From: Tethya wilhelma
Taxonomy: Eukaryota; Porifera; Demospongiae; Tethyida; Tethyidae
Assembly: GCA_964030475.1 (NCBI GenBank)
Contig: CAXIPT010000003.1
Location: 11,490,667 to 11,554,666 of the forward strand
Length of the DNA stretch: 64,000 bases
Reading direction: 5' to 3'
Both the position numbers and the translations under genes were made by a program. How positions within the stretch are numbered: position 1 is the stretch's first letter; each line of letters begins with the position of its first letter. The notes beneath the pieces were generated by a model that was not told where the DNA came from, did no database searches, and was given only the letters and a program-made list of their open reading frames with translations. Of this stretch, positions 31,955 to 44,293 are shown in pieces.

Positions 31955-34493
31955 CTAATGCAGGATGACACTAAAAATTTCAAACATTAGACAATCGTTC
32001 TTGAGGTACCTTGGCTCCAAGTCATTGTGAAGAATAAAATCTTCATGTCCCAGTACATGTGTAGCTGTGTTTCCATCTGTCACTCTACCAGCAGCATCAT
32101 CAGGAGTGTCATCATCAAAATGAAATGACAATGAATGATGTCTCTTGTAGTCTTCCTGGTCTAGTAGATTGACTTTGATTTCTCCTCTGAAAGGCCATTT
32201 GAGGTGGTTATCAAACTCACCCCTTTTTAAGACTATGAAGACTGAAACATGAGTTCCACGAGAGTCTGTGCTAAGACGACCATTTGGATAGACTTCTATG
32301 CACATTTTGTATCCATGACGATGGGTATAAAATGGTGGTGACCACCAAAAATGATCAATTCTCTTACGTGCATCAAATTTAGTCACAGTAAACGTAACTG
32401 GGGGAATGGGTGTTCCAATAAATGGTTGGGAAAGAAAACATTCAATAGATGCTTGAGAGGAAGATAGAGGAGCAGGCACAGCATAAACATAATCGTTTAG
32501 TCTTTCATATTCTAATATTATTTGATCTAGTGTCACATTCACACTTGCTATCTGTTGTTCGTGCTCCTCATTTGCTGCATTCTGTGCACGAGCCATTCCC
32601 AAAACTTTCTGACACATCATTGCATTCTGTTCTTGTGCTTCAAGAAATTCTCTATCCAGTGATGATTTGCTGTTTCGAAGCAGACCCAAGTGGATCTCAG
32701 AGTGTTCTTTGAGGTGGGCTGGTACCTCTCCACGTGTTACTCTCTCTTCACAACCAACAGACTTGAATTTGCAGTCAACACGTGCAAACAAACATCCTTC
32801 TAGTTCTCTGTCAACTTGTGGCTCCTCATTCAGATGATTCTCCAGCTGTCTCAGTTCTCCCCTCCAGGTACAGCCCTTGTCTCTGTGGGTGCAGTAGACC
32901 TCATGGTCATACAATACTTGTTTGAGTCTGTTGTCAGGGAAAGTTTTGATAGTTTCTTCATTGCAAGTGGGACAGTGTTTATTTTTACTTTTCACTCGTT
33001 CAATACACACTCGACAGAAGTTCTTTCCACAGCAGGTGACTTGGTAAGGCTCTCGGAGGATCTGAAGACACACAGGACACTCGGACTGGACCAGCTTTGC
33101 TGGTGGTCTCTCAACAAACTCACAAGAATATCCACCTCCACCATGTCCATTTGGTTCACCATTCTAACAAGAACAAAGTGACACATGCATGTGTAACATT
33201 ATAGTCAATTTGACTACATGTGTGCATGCATTAATTTTATGACATACTGGGTCATATGAATCGCTGTCATCATCTACATCACTTTCCCCTTTCTGGTGAC
33301 CAGGATGGTGAAGCTGTATCTTTGAACGTAGAAGCTCCCAGTCAGGCTGGAGTAAGAGTAAAGAAGATCAGATTCTTAAATGTACAATTATTATATTAAG
33401 CTAGACTTGGGGACAATATTATTATCATAACATTGTACCTGTAAATTACTGTCATCATCATCATAGATGCAATCATCACCAACCATCAGTTTCATCACAT
33501 TGTACAATCGAAAGAGTTCACAGAGTTCGTAGAGTTCATTTCTGTTGAACTGGACTGATTTGGGCACAGAGAACACAAGAGCTATGCTGTTGATTACAAG
33601 TCCATTCATTTTGGGCAGGAGTCGTAGGAAAGAAAATTTTTTGAAAATCTGCTCCGAACTTCCTCGAGGTCAGCCAGTGTCTTCTCATACCATTCGTCTC
33701 CAAGTATTGCGGAAAGTAGTCTTCATCAACAAGATTGATGCTTCTCTCACCGATGTAGTCAGGTATTTTAATCTTCTTACGAAATGTCGAAAGCTCTTTC
33801 ACATACCCACTCATCTGGTCCACAATCTCAGAGTCCTTGGGAGCAAAACGACTGACAAGGTAACGCAACAGATCAGGATGGAGATAATCCCAGAAGTACT
33901 TCAGAATTTGAAACAGCTCATGGACAGTGAGAGTCCTCCAGATTTGTGACTCTTTGCTCTCAAACAATTGGCCAAATGGAGCCATCAAGTTTACAGGCAG
34001 GTGGCATGAGTAGCGTTGAAGTTTTATGAGGGGAACACATTCCTCAAAATACTCTTCAACTTTAACCACAAGATCCAGAAAGAGACTCTCGATATCATTA
34101 ATCGCTTTTGAAGTCTCCACATGCTTATATATATCCTCACCCTGTTTTGGTGTCTCCAGTAGCTGGCACACTTTACAAGCCAGGTTTGCTTGATTGATGC
34201 TTAGCAGTACTTCCAGGAGTTTCCTGTAAGTGGCTTTGAAAGCAAACGTTTCTTTCCATTTCTTGAGAACACTCATCCTCTTCACTTCTTGGCTCCTATT
34301 GTCTTCTTTGATGGCATCGATCTGCGCCGTGCTGAGACCGAGATGAGAGGCAAGCAGGTCCCACGATTCCAGCAAGAGGGCTATCTCTTTGATGTGCTTA
34401 TCAGTACACTCATCATCTAGAGAGCTCTGAGGCAATTTATAACGATTCTCAAGTTCAGCAACTGTAAGTCTGTAACTACACCCTCTGCCATTT
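31955..34493 (-). pseudogene. Death domain-helical module-RING-TRAF-MATH gene, copy E, frameshifted
   Basis: The 3' part is intact: a RING-to-MATH exon (31955-33163) and a divergent acidic linker (33248-33346). The 5' part is damaged. After the start at 34493 an extra eight bases (a second ACTTACAG-like unit near 34466) shift the death-domain frame. About seven bases are missing near 33707 compared with copies B and D, shifting the helical module; one further base is lost at about 33635. The death-domain and helical exons are also fused without the usual intron. The RING has CCGKNFC. A transcript from an internal start could still make the RING-MATH half. The frameshifts could be assembly errors, but three independent changes favour decay. 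Confidence 0.75.
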
Positions 34494-34662
34494 TCAAAAG
34501 AAAACAGTGAAATGAACAATGATAAACATTGAAGGTCAGTTAATTTATTGAGATCACATGATGTTTTGTTTATTATGATCATGCTATTATGAATTTTAAT
34601 CAACAATATTAGCCTACTTGCACATAAAATTATTAATAAGACAGTATTATCCCTAGCCCACA

Positions 34663-35595
34663 ATGAAGGGATTAAGTTTTGCTGCAATAGGCCTAGTGAT
34701 AGCGTGTTCGCACATTGTCAATGGACAGCCAGCTCCAGCCAGACCAAAGCTCTCAGAATCATTTTCTGCAGAGGTAAGTAAATTAGCTAATGCTTAGGAT
34801 CTCATCTAAGCAGTATTATGTCAACATTATAAATTTCCTTTTAAAACTTATTTTCTCATTATTGTCAACAGTATACAAGATCAGGACTTGGAACTGAGCT
34901 AACAGGTACAAATTAACAGAATCTTAGCTTGCTGCTGCATTTTTACCATTCACACAATGTCATTTATCTGGTGGTTCTTATCAGGAAGCATCTATCGTAA
35001 CTTTGAAGAAGGGAAACAGTTTCAAATTGAGCAGCTGGGAGGACATGACGGTCTAGTGAACACACTGACACGAGCCGACCTGAAGGCTCAATACAAATAC
35101 TTCCAGTGAGTCTCAAACATCACGTAGGATTCATCATTTTTTGTTTCCAAGCACTAACATTGCTTGGTCAGTAGTTGTTGTAACTGTCTTCTCTCCATGA
35201 TGCCACAGGCCCTTTGCCTACTGCTCTGTGGTTGGTGATGGTGACAGTGTGAAGGTGGTGAGGGCATGGACTTGGATTGAGAATGCTACCTATCGTGGCC
35301 AGAGACAGTTCAAACAGCAGAAGGTTCACGTTTGGGCTTACAATGTGCGTCAGTTTGGCAGTTGGTTTGGTCTATAGTCTCAACCCTATAGTATTATTTT
35401 GCCCTCATACTGAGTTAGCTACTGTATTATGCATGCACACACACACAGGACACTCAGAGCCTTGTCTTCAATGAGATGGGAGTGTCTGCTGAGAATGAGA
35501 ATCATCCGGTGTTCATTTTCGACCAGTCCTCCTCGTCAGGTTCATTACAACAGATACACACAAGCAAGCAAACAAACAAACACTTAGTGTGTTGA
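34663..35595 (+). CDS. Secreted ependymin-like protein, single domain, C-terminus replaced
   Basis: Exons 34663-34773, 34872-34905, 34985-35105, 35209-35344 and 35449-35595 encode about 182 residues. They match the 25298 gene closely through DTQSLVFNEMGV...FIFDQSSSSGS. At about 35546 the homology stops, and the frame runs through LQQIHTSKQTNKHLVC to a stop. The lost part includes the conserved PPIC end, so the product is probably misfolded. The joined sequence is the upstream flank of the two-domain gene at 35839. It starts 169 bp from the copy E death-domain start, head to head. Confidence 0.6.
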
Positions 35596-35838
35596 TGGAG
35601 TAGGAAGCTTGCTTTTCTAGCATGCTGGTGTGTGCATTTATCTTTTATGTATTCATGATCTATAGAATAAGTGCACATGATCCTGAGCTGAACCTCTGTA
35701 AATAATTGCTCACAAGACAAAAAAAAATCCACAAATCAGATTCATCAGTGTACAGAATGTGTCATGTGCTCATTCTTTGCTGTGAATACCATGCATGCAG
35801 CTATCAACAAAAACACCTTGTGTTGCAATACATGAGCT

Positions 35839-37270
35839 ATGGCTACCAGTGGTGTCGTTGGTGAACTACTGCTGGTGTTGGGCTGTCTGGCTAGTCTTTC
35901 TAATGGACAAGGACACACCCCCAGACACCCTCAACCATCGGAGTCCTCAAGTGCTCATGTAAGGAACAAGAGTTGACCATGCAAACAACTTATGTATTTT
36001 AAGATGTGTAGATATATTTAATATTGTTGTTTTATTTGATCGATGTCTCCTCAGATCACCAGCCATTACCCTGACTATCCTAACACCCAGCCTAGCAGTT
36101 TCATGGAAACTGGAAATATCATAACCTACAAATGTAAGGCCTTATCATGCATACAATCATAGGAAAGTTTATCATGACCATTAAGTAAGTAGCTATAGGC
36201 TTGAAGAAGACTCATATTGTATTCTAATTTGGTATACTGTTTATACATACAGTTCACCTATTCATTAACAGTGATATGTACAATAAGTCAATTATAGCAT
36301 GGGCCCAGTGCTGTATAACTATAACTTGCTGGGACCAGAATGATCATTATTATATACCCTATTGTTTTGTAATTCAGATGATCTCTACAAGAACTATGGT
36401 ACTGGGAACATATTATATGCCTACAAGATTGGCACTTATGCTGACTATGGTACTAGATACTATCTACTCAGAGACGACTTGAGTACAACCTTCGAATACT
36501 ACGTGTAAATTTGTTTCTCCAATCCTCTCTTAGCTGCTTGGGTTATCAAATTTGTCTCCTTCCCTCCTTCCCAGGCCATTTGGAACGTGTGGAATGCCAT
36601 ACTTGTTGGAAGGATCTCAAGGACTGGGGTTCCCAGCAAGGTGGACTTGGTTGAACGAATCTAAGTATAGTGGCTCTGTGAAGTTTCACAAGAAAGATGT
36701 GGACCTGTGGACCTACACTTATCACGTACGTATACACTTTGTCACTGTGAGTTATAACTGTCTCATGTGAGTTATAACTACCACAACTCTTAATTGTCAA
36801 AATAAATTGTGTGTGTTATAACTGTCACGAACATAGTGACACATGACATTGTGCAGCCTAGAATACAATTGCTCCATTTCTTGTGCAGGATGATGCAAGC
36901 AACACTTCCACTTTTCACGATATTGGAGTGCCAAGGAAGAACCCTAACATCTTCAACTTCTACTTCAGGTACACAGTCAATGGAGCTGGCTTCTCTCTGT
37001 CTGTTTATGACAAGTTCAAGAATGGTAACCCACCAGACGCATTGTTCAATGTCCCAGCTATCTGCCCTGGAGGGGACAACCCATCCTCAGACTCAGTACA
37101 CAGTGGAGAGACTCCACAACGACCAGTGCTGTCTGAGTCATTTACAGCTGAAGTGAGTGAAAAGACTTCAATTACTAGAGTTTGTAGTACAGTTGTTAAT
37201 TCTGTTCCATTGCTGTAGATTTCGTATGTCAGGACTACATTTTATGTAAGTGAAGAGACTCTAAAACCAG
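35839..37270 (+). CDS. Two-domain ependymin-like secreted protein, N-terminal half (copy G2)
   Basis: Exons 35839-35958 (signal peptide LLLVLGCLASLSNGQG), 36055-36133, 36378-36504, 36575-36725, 36889-37152 and 37219-37270 join in frame. They encode domain 1 (YDLYKNYGTGNILYAYKIGT, PFGTCGMPYLLEG, WTWLNESKYSGS, STFHDIGVPRKNPNIF, LFNVPAIC) plus a Ser/Pro linker that leads into a second domain. The second domain is not here: after the donor at 37270 comes a relic of a Neverland last exon. The domain-2 exons lie 7 kb away at 44461-45367 behind a duplicated copy of the linker exon. The gene may therefore be broken, or it may splice over 7 kb. Ependymin relationship tentative; secretion likely. Confidence 0.6.
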
Positions 37271-37333
37271 GTGAGGGTTCAATAATAGTTTGAACGTGAT
37301 GTTGCTATCTACAATAACAAGTGTTTTGTTTTG

Positions 37334-37450
37334 AAGCCTGCCCTCCCAAAAGAGGACCAGTTCATCTTGAAACATCGTCGCTGGTATTCCCAGTTCTACT
37401 CAGAGAACAGCCCAAGATTATCGTTTAAAAAAGATGACCTTTCTTTCTAA
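37334..37450 (+). pseudogene. Orphan last exon of a Neverland-type oxygenase
   Basis: Encodes [20 protein letters not shown], then [17 protein letters not shown] and TAA, matching the last exon of both oxygenase genes (40174-40335 and 55524-55685). It differs from both more than they differ from each other, so it derives from an older third copy. Confidence 0.8.
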
Positions 37451-37559
37451 CACACTATCACTGAGTTTTCTAACCACAATGCACACAATAACTACATAGA
37501 TTTATTTTTATGACTTCAGGCCTTTGTTTTGTATACAGTGTGTTCAAAATCAACACATG

Positions 37560-37720
37560 ACTTTGGTTGGGTTATTACCTGTGTTTGTGCGCATGCGCAT
37601 TACGTAATTTATGCAGTTTTGCGTGGGTGGTGAGGTGTAGCGAATAAACAAAATAGCCTGATTGTGGTGAAGCCGTAATGCATCCGTGCACGAGCAACCT
37701 TGCATGTGCTGTTCATGAAT
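37560..37720 (+). promoter_or_regulatory. Probable promoter of Neverland copy 1
   Basis: TGTGCGCATGCGCAT at 37587-37600 with a nearby TTACGTAA, about 290 bp before the chosen start codon. Confidence 0.45.
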
Positions 37721-37881
37721 ATCCCCTACAGGCCGTCTGCGTAGGAAAGTACAACTGCGGTTGGGTGCCTGCACGGGGCAGTGACTGCGATAAGTTCCTA
37801 TTTAGAGTACAAGCAGTAGACAGAATTTGTCCTTATGTAAACAAGGTCAAACAGATTGAGTTGGAGCGAACGTCGATTATA

Positions 37882-40335
37882 ATGGATTCCACGTTGAGTG
37901 TTACAGTGGTGTTGCATCTGGTTGGCCTTCTTGCTGTCTCCCAGCTCATCAGGAGCACCTACCAGCCTGGATTTTATGAGCATCTCAACTCCAATGCCAC
38001 TGGTGTGCTGAATAATGCTTTCAAGATGGTCACAGATGTTGTGGAGCTTCTACCAGAATGGGTTCAACTGGGAACACTGCTGCAATGGATACTTTATGCT
38101 TTAGTAGGCCTCTATGTGTTCTACTTAGTGAGCAAACTCTATGAAATGGTTTTTGGAGATGCCAAAATGCACCGTAAGCTAGTTGATATCGGCTATGACT
38201 ATCAAAAGGAACTATCAAAGAAAGAATTCATGAACGAAGTTCGCAGGCGTAGAAAGGTTGGGAACCTGCCACCAGTCTTTCCGAATGGGTGGTTTATGCT
38301 GATGCGTTCGAGCGATCTTCCAATCAAAGGAACTCGATCCGTGAATGTGCTTGGTCAGCATTTTGCCGTCTTCAGAGATGAAGAAGGGACAGCGCATGTC
38401 ATTGATGCTTATTGTGTTCATTTGGGAGCTAATTTGGCAGCTGGAGGGAAAGTTGTTGGGAAGTGTATTGAGTGTCCATTTCACGGCTGGACGTACAGCG
38501 GAGAGACGGGCCTGTGTACCAAGATACCGTACTCCAGTGGCAAGATCCCGAGCACGGCTAAGGTAAAGGTTTGGCCATCGATGGAGAGAAATGGGTGCAT
38601 TCTAGTGTGGCATGATGCCGAGGAGAGGGATCCTAGCTGGTTTCCAGAAGAGTTTGAGCAAATCAAGAGTGGCCAATGGACCTACCGTGGCTGTTCAACG
38701 CACATTGTCAATGCACACGCTCAGGTATAATGTGCAAAGTTTCAAAATCCTTACATGGCTATATATATCATATAGCAATTCTGTTGTGTATGCTGAATAC
38801 TTATTGCTTCATATTGAAACTCATTCCTGCATTCTTCTGTCTCTATAATAATAGGAGATTTCTGAGAATGGAGCGGACTTAAACCATCTCAATATTCTTC
38901 ACAAGGCTGGCGTGAGTGGGACTGGCATTGACAGTCACGTATGGACGGCTCAGTGGGAGCAGTTAGCACCACCCAATGGCCACATTGGGTGTTTGAAGCT
39001 TCAACAGCACTTCCATATCTTTGGTCTCAATATAAAACTGTTGAAAGTCGAAGTCACAGGACACCAGGTACAACACTCACATACACATACACGTACACAT
39101 ACACACATAGTACATCTCTCTGACCTTGTACTTTACTATGGAAGTAGATGTCCAAGCCACCAATGTGGTGTTATTGAATACATTAATGTATGTAGGTAGT
39201 TGTATTCTGTAACAAAATACTACATAATTATAAAGAATACTATAGTATTTCTTCCTGTAATAATATTATTAACATTTCCTCAATTCTTTTTTAATAAGTG
39301 GTATTTTGTTGCTATACCCTAATATTAAAAAAAATTGTCAACTTTATGATGTGTGTGATCCATAATGTTGTTTTTTTTGTTGCTGTTTTTTTAATGTACA
39401 ATATCAATATAAAAAATTATGGTGCTAGTAGCTATGCAAACTTGGGCCCCGGGAAGAAACCAAAAATGTCAAAAATTTGATTTAAAACAGCAGTTTTAAC
39501 ATACTTTCTTTAATGCACTTATTTGTTGGGCTATATAGGTTGGTCCTGGTATTGTTTACCTCATGATGAAGACTGCCATTGGAAGTGGTGTGATGCTCTT
39601 GACAATAACTCCACAAGAAGCTCTCCTTCAGAAATTTTGCAACTTCATTTACGTTGACTGGTGGATCCCAACTTTCTTTGCTAAACTCATGCTCATGGGT
39701 GAAGTCACACAGGTATGATGCATTTTGCCTCTGCTCCAATGCCAGTGAGTTCTAGTAGCTCAGTGGTAAGAGTATTCGTCTATAGAATTCGAAAGACCTG
39801 GGTTTGAATTCCAGCTAGATCTCAAGATTATTTTCCAATGAAGTTTCATGTACTTTAACTAATTGTTAATGTATACAAAACAATAATTAATTTTTACAAA
39901 AAATACCATGAACCATTGATTCTCAGAGGAGGTTCGACATGGTTAACCTTTACTTGACCTTTTGTAATTAAAGTCCTCCACGCGCACGTATAATGTATTG
40001 AACACATGGAGGACGTGGAGGACTTTAATTGCAAAAGGTCAAGCAAAGGTCAACCGTGTCAAACCTCGTCTGATTGATTCTTATGATGGTGTACGAACGC
40101 TCCGTTAAACAGTAGTTCACTGAAACATTTTTTCAATCCTCGTTTTGTTTATTCAACCCTATAATGTGTACAGTTTGAAAGAGATGTGGTCATCTTTAAC
40201 AACAAGAGCTATGCTCTGAAGCCAGTGTTACCGAAGGAGGATCAGTTCATTGCCAAGCATCGCAGGTGGTACTCTCAATTCTATTCCGAAAATAGTCCAA
40301 AGTTCTCTTTTCAAAAAGAAGATCTGACATTCTAA
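37882..40335 (+). CDS. Rieske oxygenase, cholesterol 7-desaturase (Neverland/DAF-36) copy 1
   Basis: Four exons (37882-38724, 38855-39067, 39539-39712 and 40174-40335) give 463 residues. Two hydrophobic N-terminal stretches (about 5-25 and 55-85) fit a membrane anchor. The Rieske [2Fe-2S] motif is present as C-V-H ... C-P-F-H (residues about 178-200). The mononuclear iron site appears as DLNHLNILH (D-x2-H-x4-H) at the start of exon 2. The end is [19 protein letters not shown]. Family members convert cholesterol to 7-dehydrocholesterol, the first step to ecdysteroids or dafachronic acids. In this animal the sterol substrate is unknown. An upstream in-frame ATG at 37678 adds a non-conserved stretch, so I chose 37882, which matches copy 2. 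A tRNA-like repeat and a fold-back element lie in intron 3. Confidence 0.9.
39750..39821 (+). repeat. tRNA-derived repeat
   Basis: TTCTAGTAGCTCAGTGGTAAGAG looks like a tRNA 5' half with D-arm, and CTGGGTTTGAATTCCAG like a T-arm; the acceptor ends pair in six of seven positions. The anticodon arm is distorted. Related copies at 51240-51312 and 55262-55310 share the preceding CTCCAATGCCA, as a SINE family would. Confidence 0.55.
39924..40072. repeat. Fold-back element in intron 3 of Neverland copy 1
   Basis: CAGAGGAGGTTCGACATGGT at the left pairs with ACCGTGTCAAACCTCGTCTG at the right, and the inner CTTTTGTAATTAAAGTCCTCCACG pairs with its complement. It is absent from the matching intron of copy 2, so it inserted after the duplication, or was lost there. 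Confidence 0.8.
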
Positions 40336-40968
40336 GACACCACCTCTCATTAATTTTTTTCTCATAGGCCCATCATAATAACTATACTGGATTTCTATTA
40401 TGCTTATATATCAAGACTGAATTCAGTAGATGACATGTTTAGGCATAGGCAAAGCTGTTTCTGTTTCTTTCATTTTAGTCCGTGGTATTTAATCATACTG
40501 ATTGAGTTTTTTCTGTGTATCATGGTAGTGATCCAATTTGTACTACTCTTTGCAGAATCACAAACTGGTTCATAATCATTGTAAACTGTAGTGAAACTTT
40601 CAAAACTGAGTTTCATTTGCAAACGTTGCCAAGAAACTATCATACATTATGCATAACTACTGGAAGTGATTGAAGCCAAATTAATGGTTTGTTTATACAT
40701 GCATGCACAGAATATGTTAATCAGTATTTTTGTACTCTAAGTACTGGTATTGCTGATACGTTTGCCACACATACTTGCACCCAAATTTTGTAACTCGAGA
40801 AGTGTATCCTGGATTCCAGTCTGGGCATCCACATGATGATGTGATTGATGAATTCCTTTATCTCCTTGTTCGCGCGCGATATATTTCCCGCCAACTTATT
40901 TCTATGACGTCACCAGAAATCGCGCGGTTGACCATAGCGACCGAAAATTCTTACAAAAGAAGAGAACC
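40336..40968. other. Intergenic, between Neverland 1 and the EF-hand gene
   Basis: No gene. The segment is partly preserved after copy 2 (55686-56040), where it is shorter. Confidence 0.6.
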
Positions 40969-41999
40969 ATGGAGATTTTGATACCCGTGTTTGCACTACA
41001 CAAACCAATTTCGTTCCTTCCACAATCTATTTACGTTCAAATTGGTAAGTAAAATCACAAAAATAACCTGAAGGGTGGGGCTGAGTGAAGAGAGACAACT
41101 GATGAATTTTTCATGTTAGGGAGGAGACCAGAAGATGGTGATGTTGAGTGCCACTATAGTTCAGTACAATATCCAATATGGGACAGACTTATTGATGCCA
41201 GATTGAGAATAGAGGAAGCAAAAACAAAGTTTGCAAGTAAGTTATTCATCAACCGGATACGTATCTGTATACCACAGTAGCTCAGTATATATACCTCGGC
41301 ATCGTTCAACTCACTTTGCTAGCTAGATAAACCTCACGTCCTGCATGGTTTGAAGGAAGTGTATAATACTCTTGACCATAGAAATTGAATACTAGTATAC
41401 TGAGCAACCTCGTCTACACCCATAAATCTACTTTATATTCAGACATGAACATGCTCGAAATCCAAGAGCGTTGGAGGCATTGGGACGAACAGACTATTGA
41501 CAGTTATCGGCTTCAATTCAGAGCAATAGACATCAACGAGGATGGTCTTATAGACTTCAAGGAATTGTAAGGAAAATGGTAGTTTTTATAAATAATACTC
41601 TGAAAAGCATAGTTTAAACTATAAATAATTATTTCTAGGTGTGATGCTTTGGATGAAATTGGTGATAAATCTACTACTGAGGAGAGACGAAAGTACTTCA
41701 GAGAAGTTGATACTGACCAATCAGAAGGGGTGGACTTTGAAGAATTTCTCGAGGTATATAATTATATATAGTTTAACAAATAAACTGTCAACTTCTGGCC
41801 TCATCCAATTCGATTCCCAATACTGACTGTACCATTCTATGCATACACAATCACACAGTTGATTGATAGGGTACAGTGCAGTTCAGTTGGCGGAGAAGGA
41901 TTGGGCAAAATGGAATTCGCAATCAGTGCAGGAGTTAAGAATGTGCAGAGAATAGGAGAGCTATCCTTGGAAAAGCAAATCCAACACGGATTATTTTGA
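40969..41999 (+). CDS. EF-hand calcium-binding protein
   Basis: Exons 40969-41044, 41120-41236, 41443-41566, 41639-41753 and 41859-41999 join to 190 residues. Two EF-hand loops are visible: DINEDGLIDFKE (canonical, all ligand positions) and DTDQSEGVDFEE (acceptable, Ser at position 5). The N-terminal part (YSSVQYPIWDRLIDARLRIE) and C-terminal part are not recognised, so the specific family is unknown. It faces GNB1L tail to tail, with 165 bp between stops. The first exon and the start of the second recur at 56059-56237 in the segmental duplication. Confidence 0.72.
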
Positions 42000-42164
42000 A
42001 AACCAGACACTCGTACATCATACAGATAAAAACATTATTAATGTTAATCGTGAGTAAAGTCCTGCCATTATCAGTTGAAATTTATTTTCATATTCATTCA
42101 TTCATCAATCATAATATATTATATAATAATTTTAAAAAATATTATCTAGAATGGTTAAAGCTAG

Positions 42165-44070
42165 CTAGTAGAGCCTCCACAAACTAATTCTTCCATCTTT
42201 AGAGCCACAAGCAAATAGATTTGAATCATTGTCAGCTGTTGCTGAATCAGCAAAAGTGACACAGTATGCATTCTCGGTGTGATAGTTCAAGATTGCCAAG
42301 GGCTTTCCTTTCTTAAAACCAAACAGTCTAATCCTGTATAAAAAATAGACAACAACAGCTAGTTCAATCGAGATGAACACTGAGAGCTTTTTGGGGGGTC
42401 TTTGTTCAATTTGGGACATTCAAAAATTTCATATTTCCTGCCAAATTTCTGCAAACTCCTACCTTCCGTCCCATCCACCTGATAGGATAATCCTGCTGTC
42501 GTTTCTAATAGCAACATCAGACACTCCTGGGTTTTTTAGCTTGATACTATACTTCTGTTCGAGGTTACCCTGTAATGTATACACAATCATGTGTATGTTG
42601 AACAGTTGAGAGACTAGTGCCCATGCACTCATAGAACCTCTAATCATCATTAGCTCCTACAATCAGGCTAAATAATTACCCCCCTACCGTATCAGTGGGA
42701 CATGTGAATGTCTCAAGTGTGTTCAATGGAGAGCCACATACACCACATCCTCTCTTGATATCATAGGCCATACACATCACTATAAACAGAGGGGGAAAAA
42801 ATTACATAGAAATCACTCTTTAACTTCAAGCAATATATTATGTCAGACTTATAGTCTAGGAAGGTGATGTGAAACTGAGACTTGGACCATATTACGATCA
42901 GCATAAATCAAGCTTTCAAATGATACTATTATTGTAGGTTTTATTTGACCAAATAATGTTTTAATTTTGGCCATTTTGGCATCTGATACAAAATAGACAT
43001 CATCAAAAGCTCTCTCACTGCTTTCTCTCTTAGTATATATGCATGATTATGCATAAGACATGACAGTACCTGGTTCAGTGAAGAGTTTTACTGAGGAGAG
43101 CTCAGGGGCATTGTTTCTGGTGTCCCAATTGATGACACTCCCGTCCTCAAAACCTCCCAGAACATAGGCCACACCAGTAGCAGAATCACAATAGGTAGAC
43201 ACACACATACAGGTTCCTAATGCACACACACACACACAGAGTATATATGACCCACATTGCGAATCATTTCTTGCTATAAGTGCTAGACACGACATTATAC
43301 TCACCATGGCTCTTTGGTTGTTTCACGTGAAGTGTGGACACTAACTGCTGTGAGGATAAATCATAGACGTTTACTTTACCACGTTCAGAATGAGCTGATA
43401 CGAAACAACTTCGACTCAATGAGGCTGGAGAAAATAATCTGCCTGTACAAAAAACAATAATATTACTAGCTTACAAGCAAACGTTGCATTGATACATTCC
43501 ATGGCTTGTTATTGAGCTTGATAAAAATCATACTACCTTCATTGCAGTTGGCAAATGTAGCAAGTCGACAAAACCCCGGCTTTACAGTACTGAATGAGGA
43601 CTCTTTCTTCTGTTGGTCAATGCTCCACGTTTCAACAGTACCACTTCTACACTGACTGTGTGTATGTAGGGACAAATACATGTGTATGGGGTATGACAAA
43701 AAACACCAAGACACAGAACACATGAAGAAAGAACACTAAAATGGTCACTGACCCACCTTATCAATTTTCCAGAGTCTGAATGCAAATTGATGGAGAGCAA
43801 AGAGCTATCACATTGTTCCTGCCATGACAGTCTCTTTGAGGACAAATTCCACACTCCTAGCTGGCCAGATGAAGTCCTGCATTCGACAAAAACTTCATTT
43901 ATACCATTAGCCAGTTTAGAACATGTAGTTGGAAAATGCTTCAACTCTGCTTACCCTGAAACTATTGCCGCTTTAGAATCACCAAGGCTAACATGTTTCA
44001 CCACTGTCACTTCGCCAGAGTGAGGTCTTAGAGTGTAGATTGGGCTGGGAGGAAGAGGGCTTGACTCCAT
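42165..44070 (-). CDS. GNB1L: WD-repeat protein GNB1L
   Basis: Eight exons (43955-44070, 43757-43876, 43537-43655, 43305-43442, 43070-43216, 42688-42779, 42463-42569 and 42165-42333) join in frame to 335 residues, close to human GNB1L (327). The last part is diagnostic: LKNPGVSDVAIRNDSRIILS followed by GGWDGRIRLF, a PLAILNYH segment and LFACGSKDGRISLWRLY, matching the family C-terminus. The chain forms seven WD-like blades from its start at HSGEVTVVKHV. GNB1L has been tied to stability of PIKK kinases through the TTT-R2TP chaperones; that is known of the human protein, not shown here. Start taken as the ATG (MESSPLPP) at 44070. Confidence 0.85.
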
Positions 44071-44293
44071 ACAATCTTTATGGTGAAGATCGTCAAGTCT
44101 GTTTACGCTTACATGCATGTATACAAACGTTTTGCGCGGGAAGTGACGTAAACTATCAATGTTGGTCACGCGACTAGAAAATAATGATATTCATGAGGGC
44201 ATGCAACTGTAATAGAGTGATAATGTTCAGCTGATCCAAAATTTGTCCTAGGCAGCTTACAGTGTGGAAGATCTAGCTTCTTCCATCTCTAAG

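Noticed and set aside
37678..37881. N-terminal extension of Neverland copy 1
   Set aside because: An in-frame ATG at 37678 exists, but the extension has no match in copy 2, where the frame starts at the homologous ATG 52926.
40775..40981. Coding frame upstream of the EF-hand gene
   Set aside because: Not conserved in the duplicate (55980-56060 has a deletion there) and it overlaps the EF-hand start in another frame.
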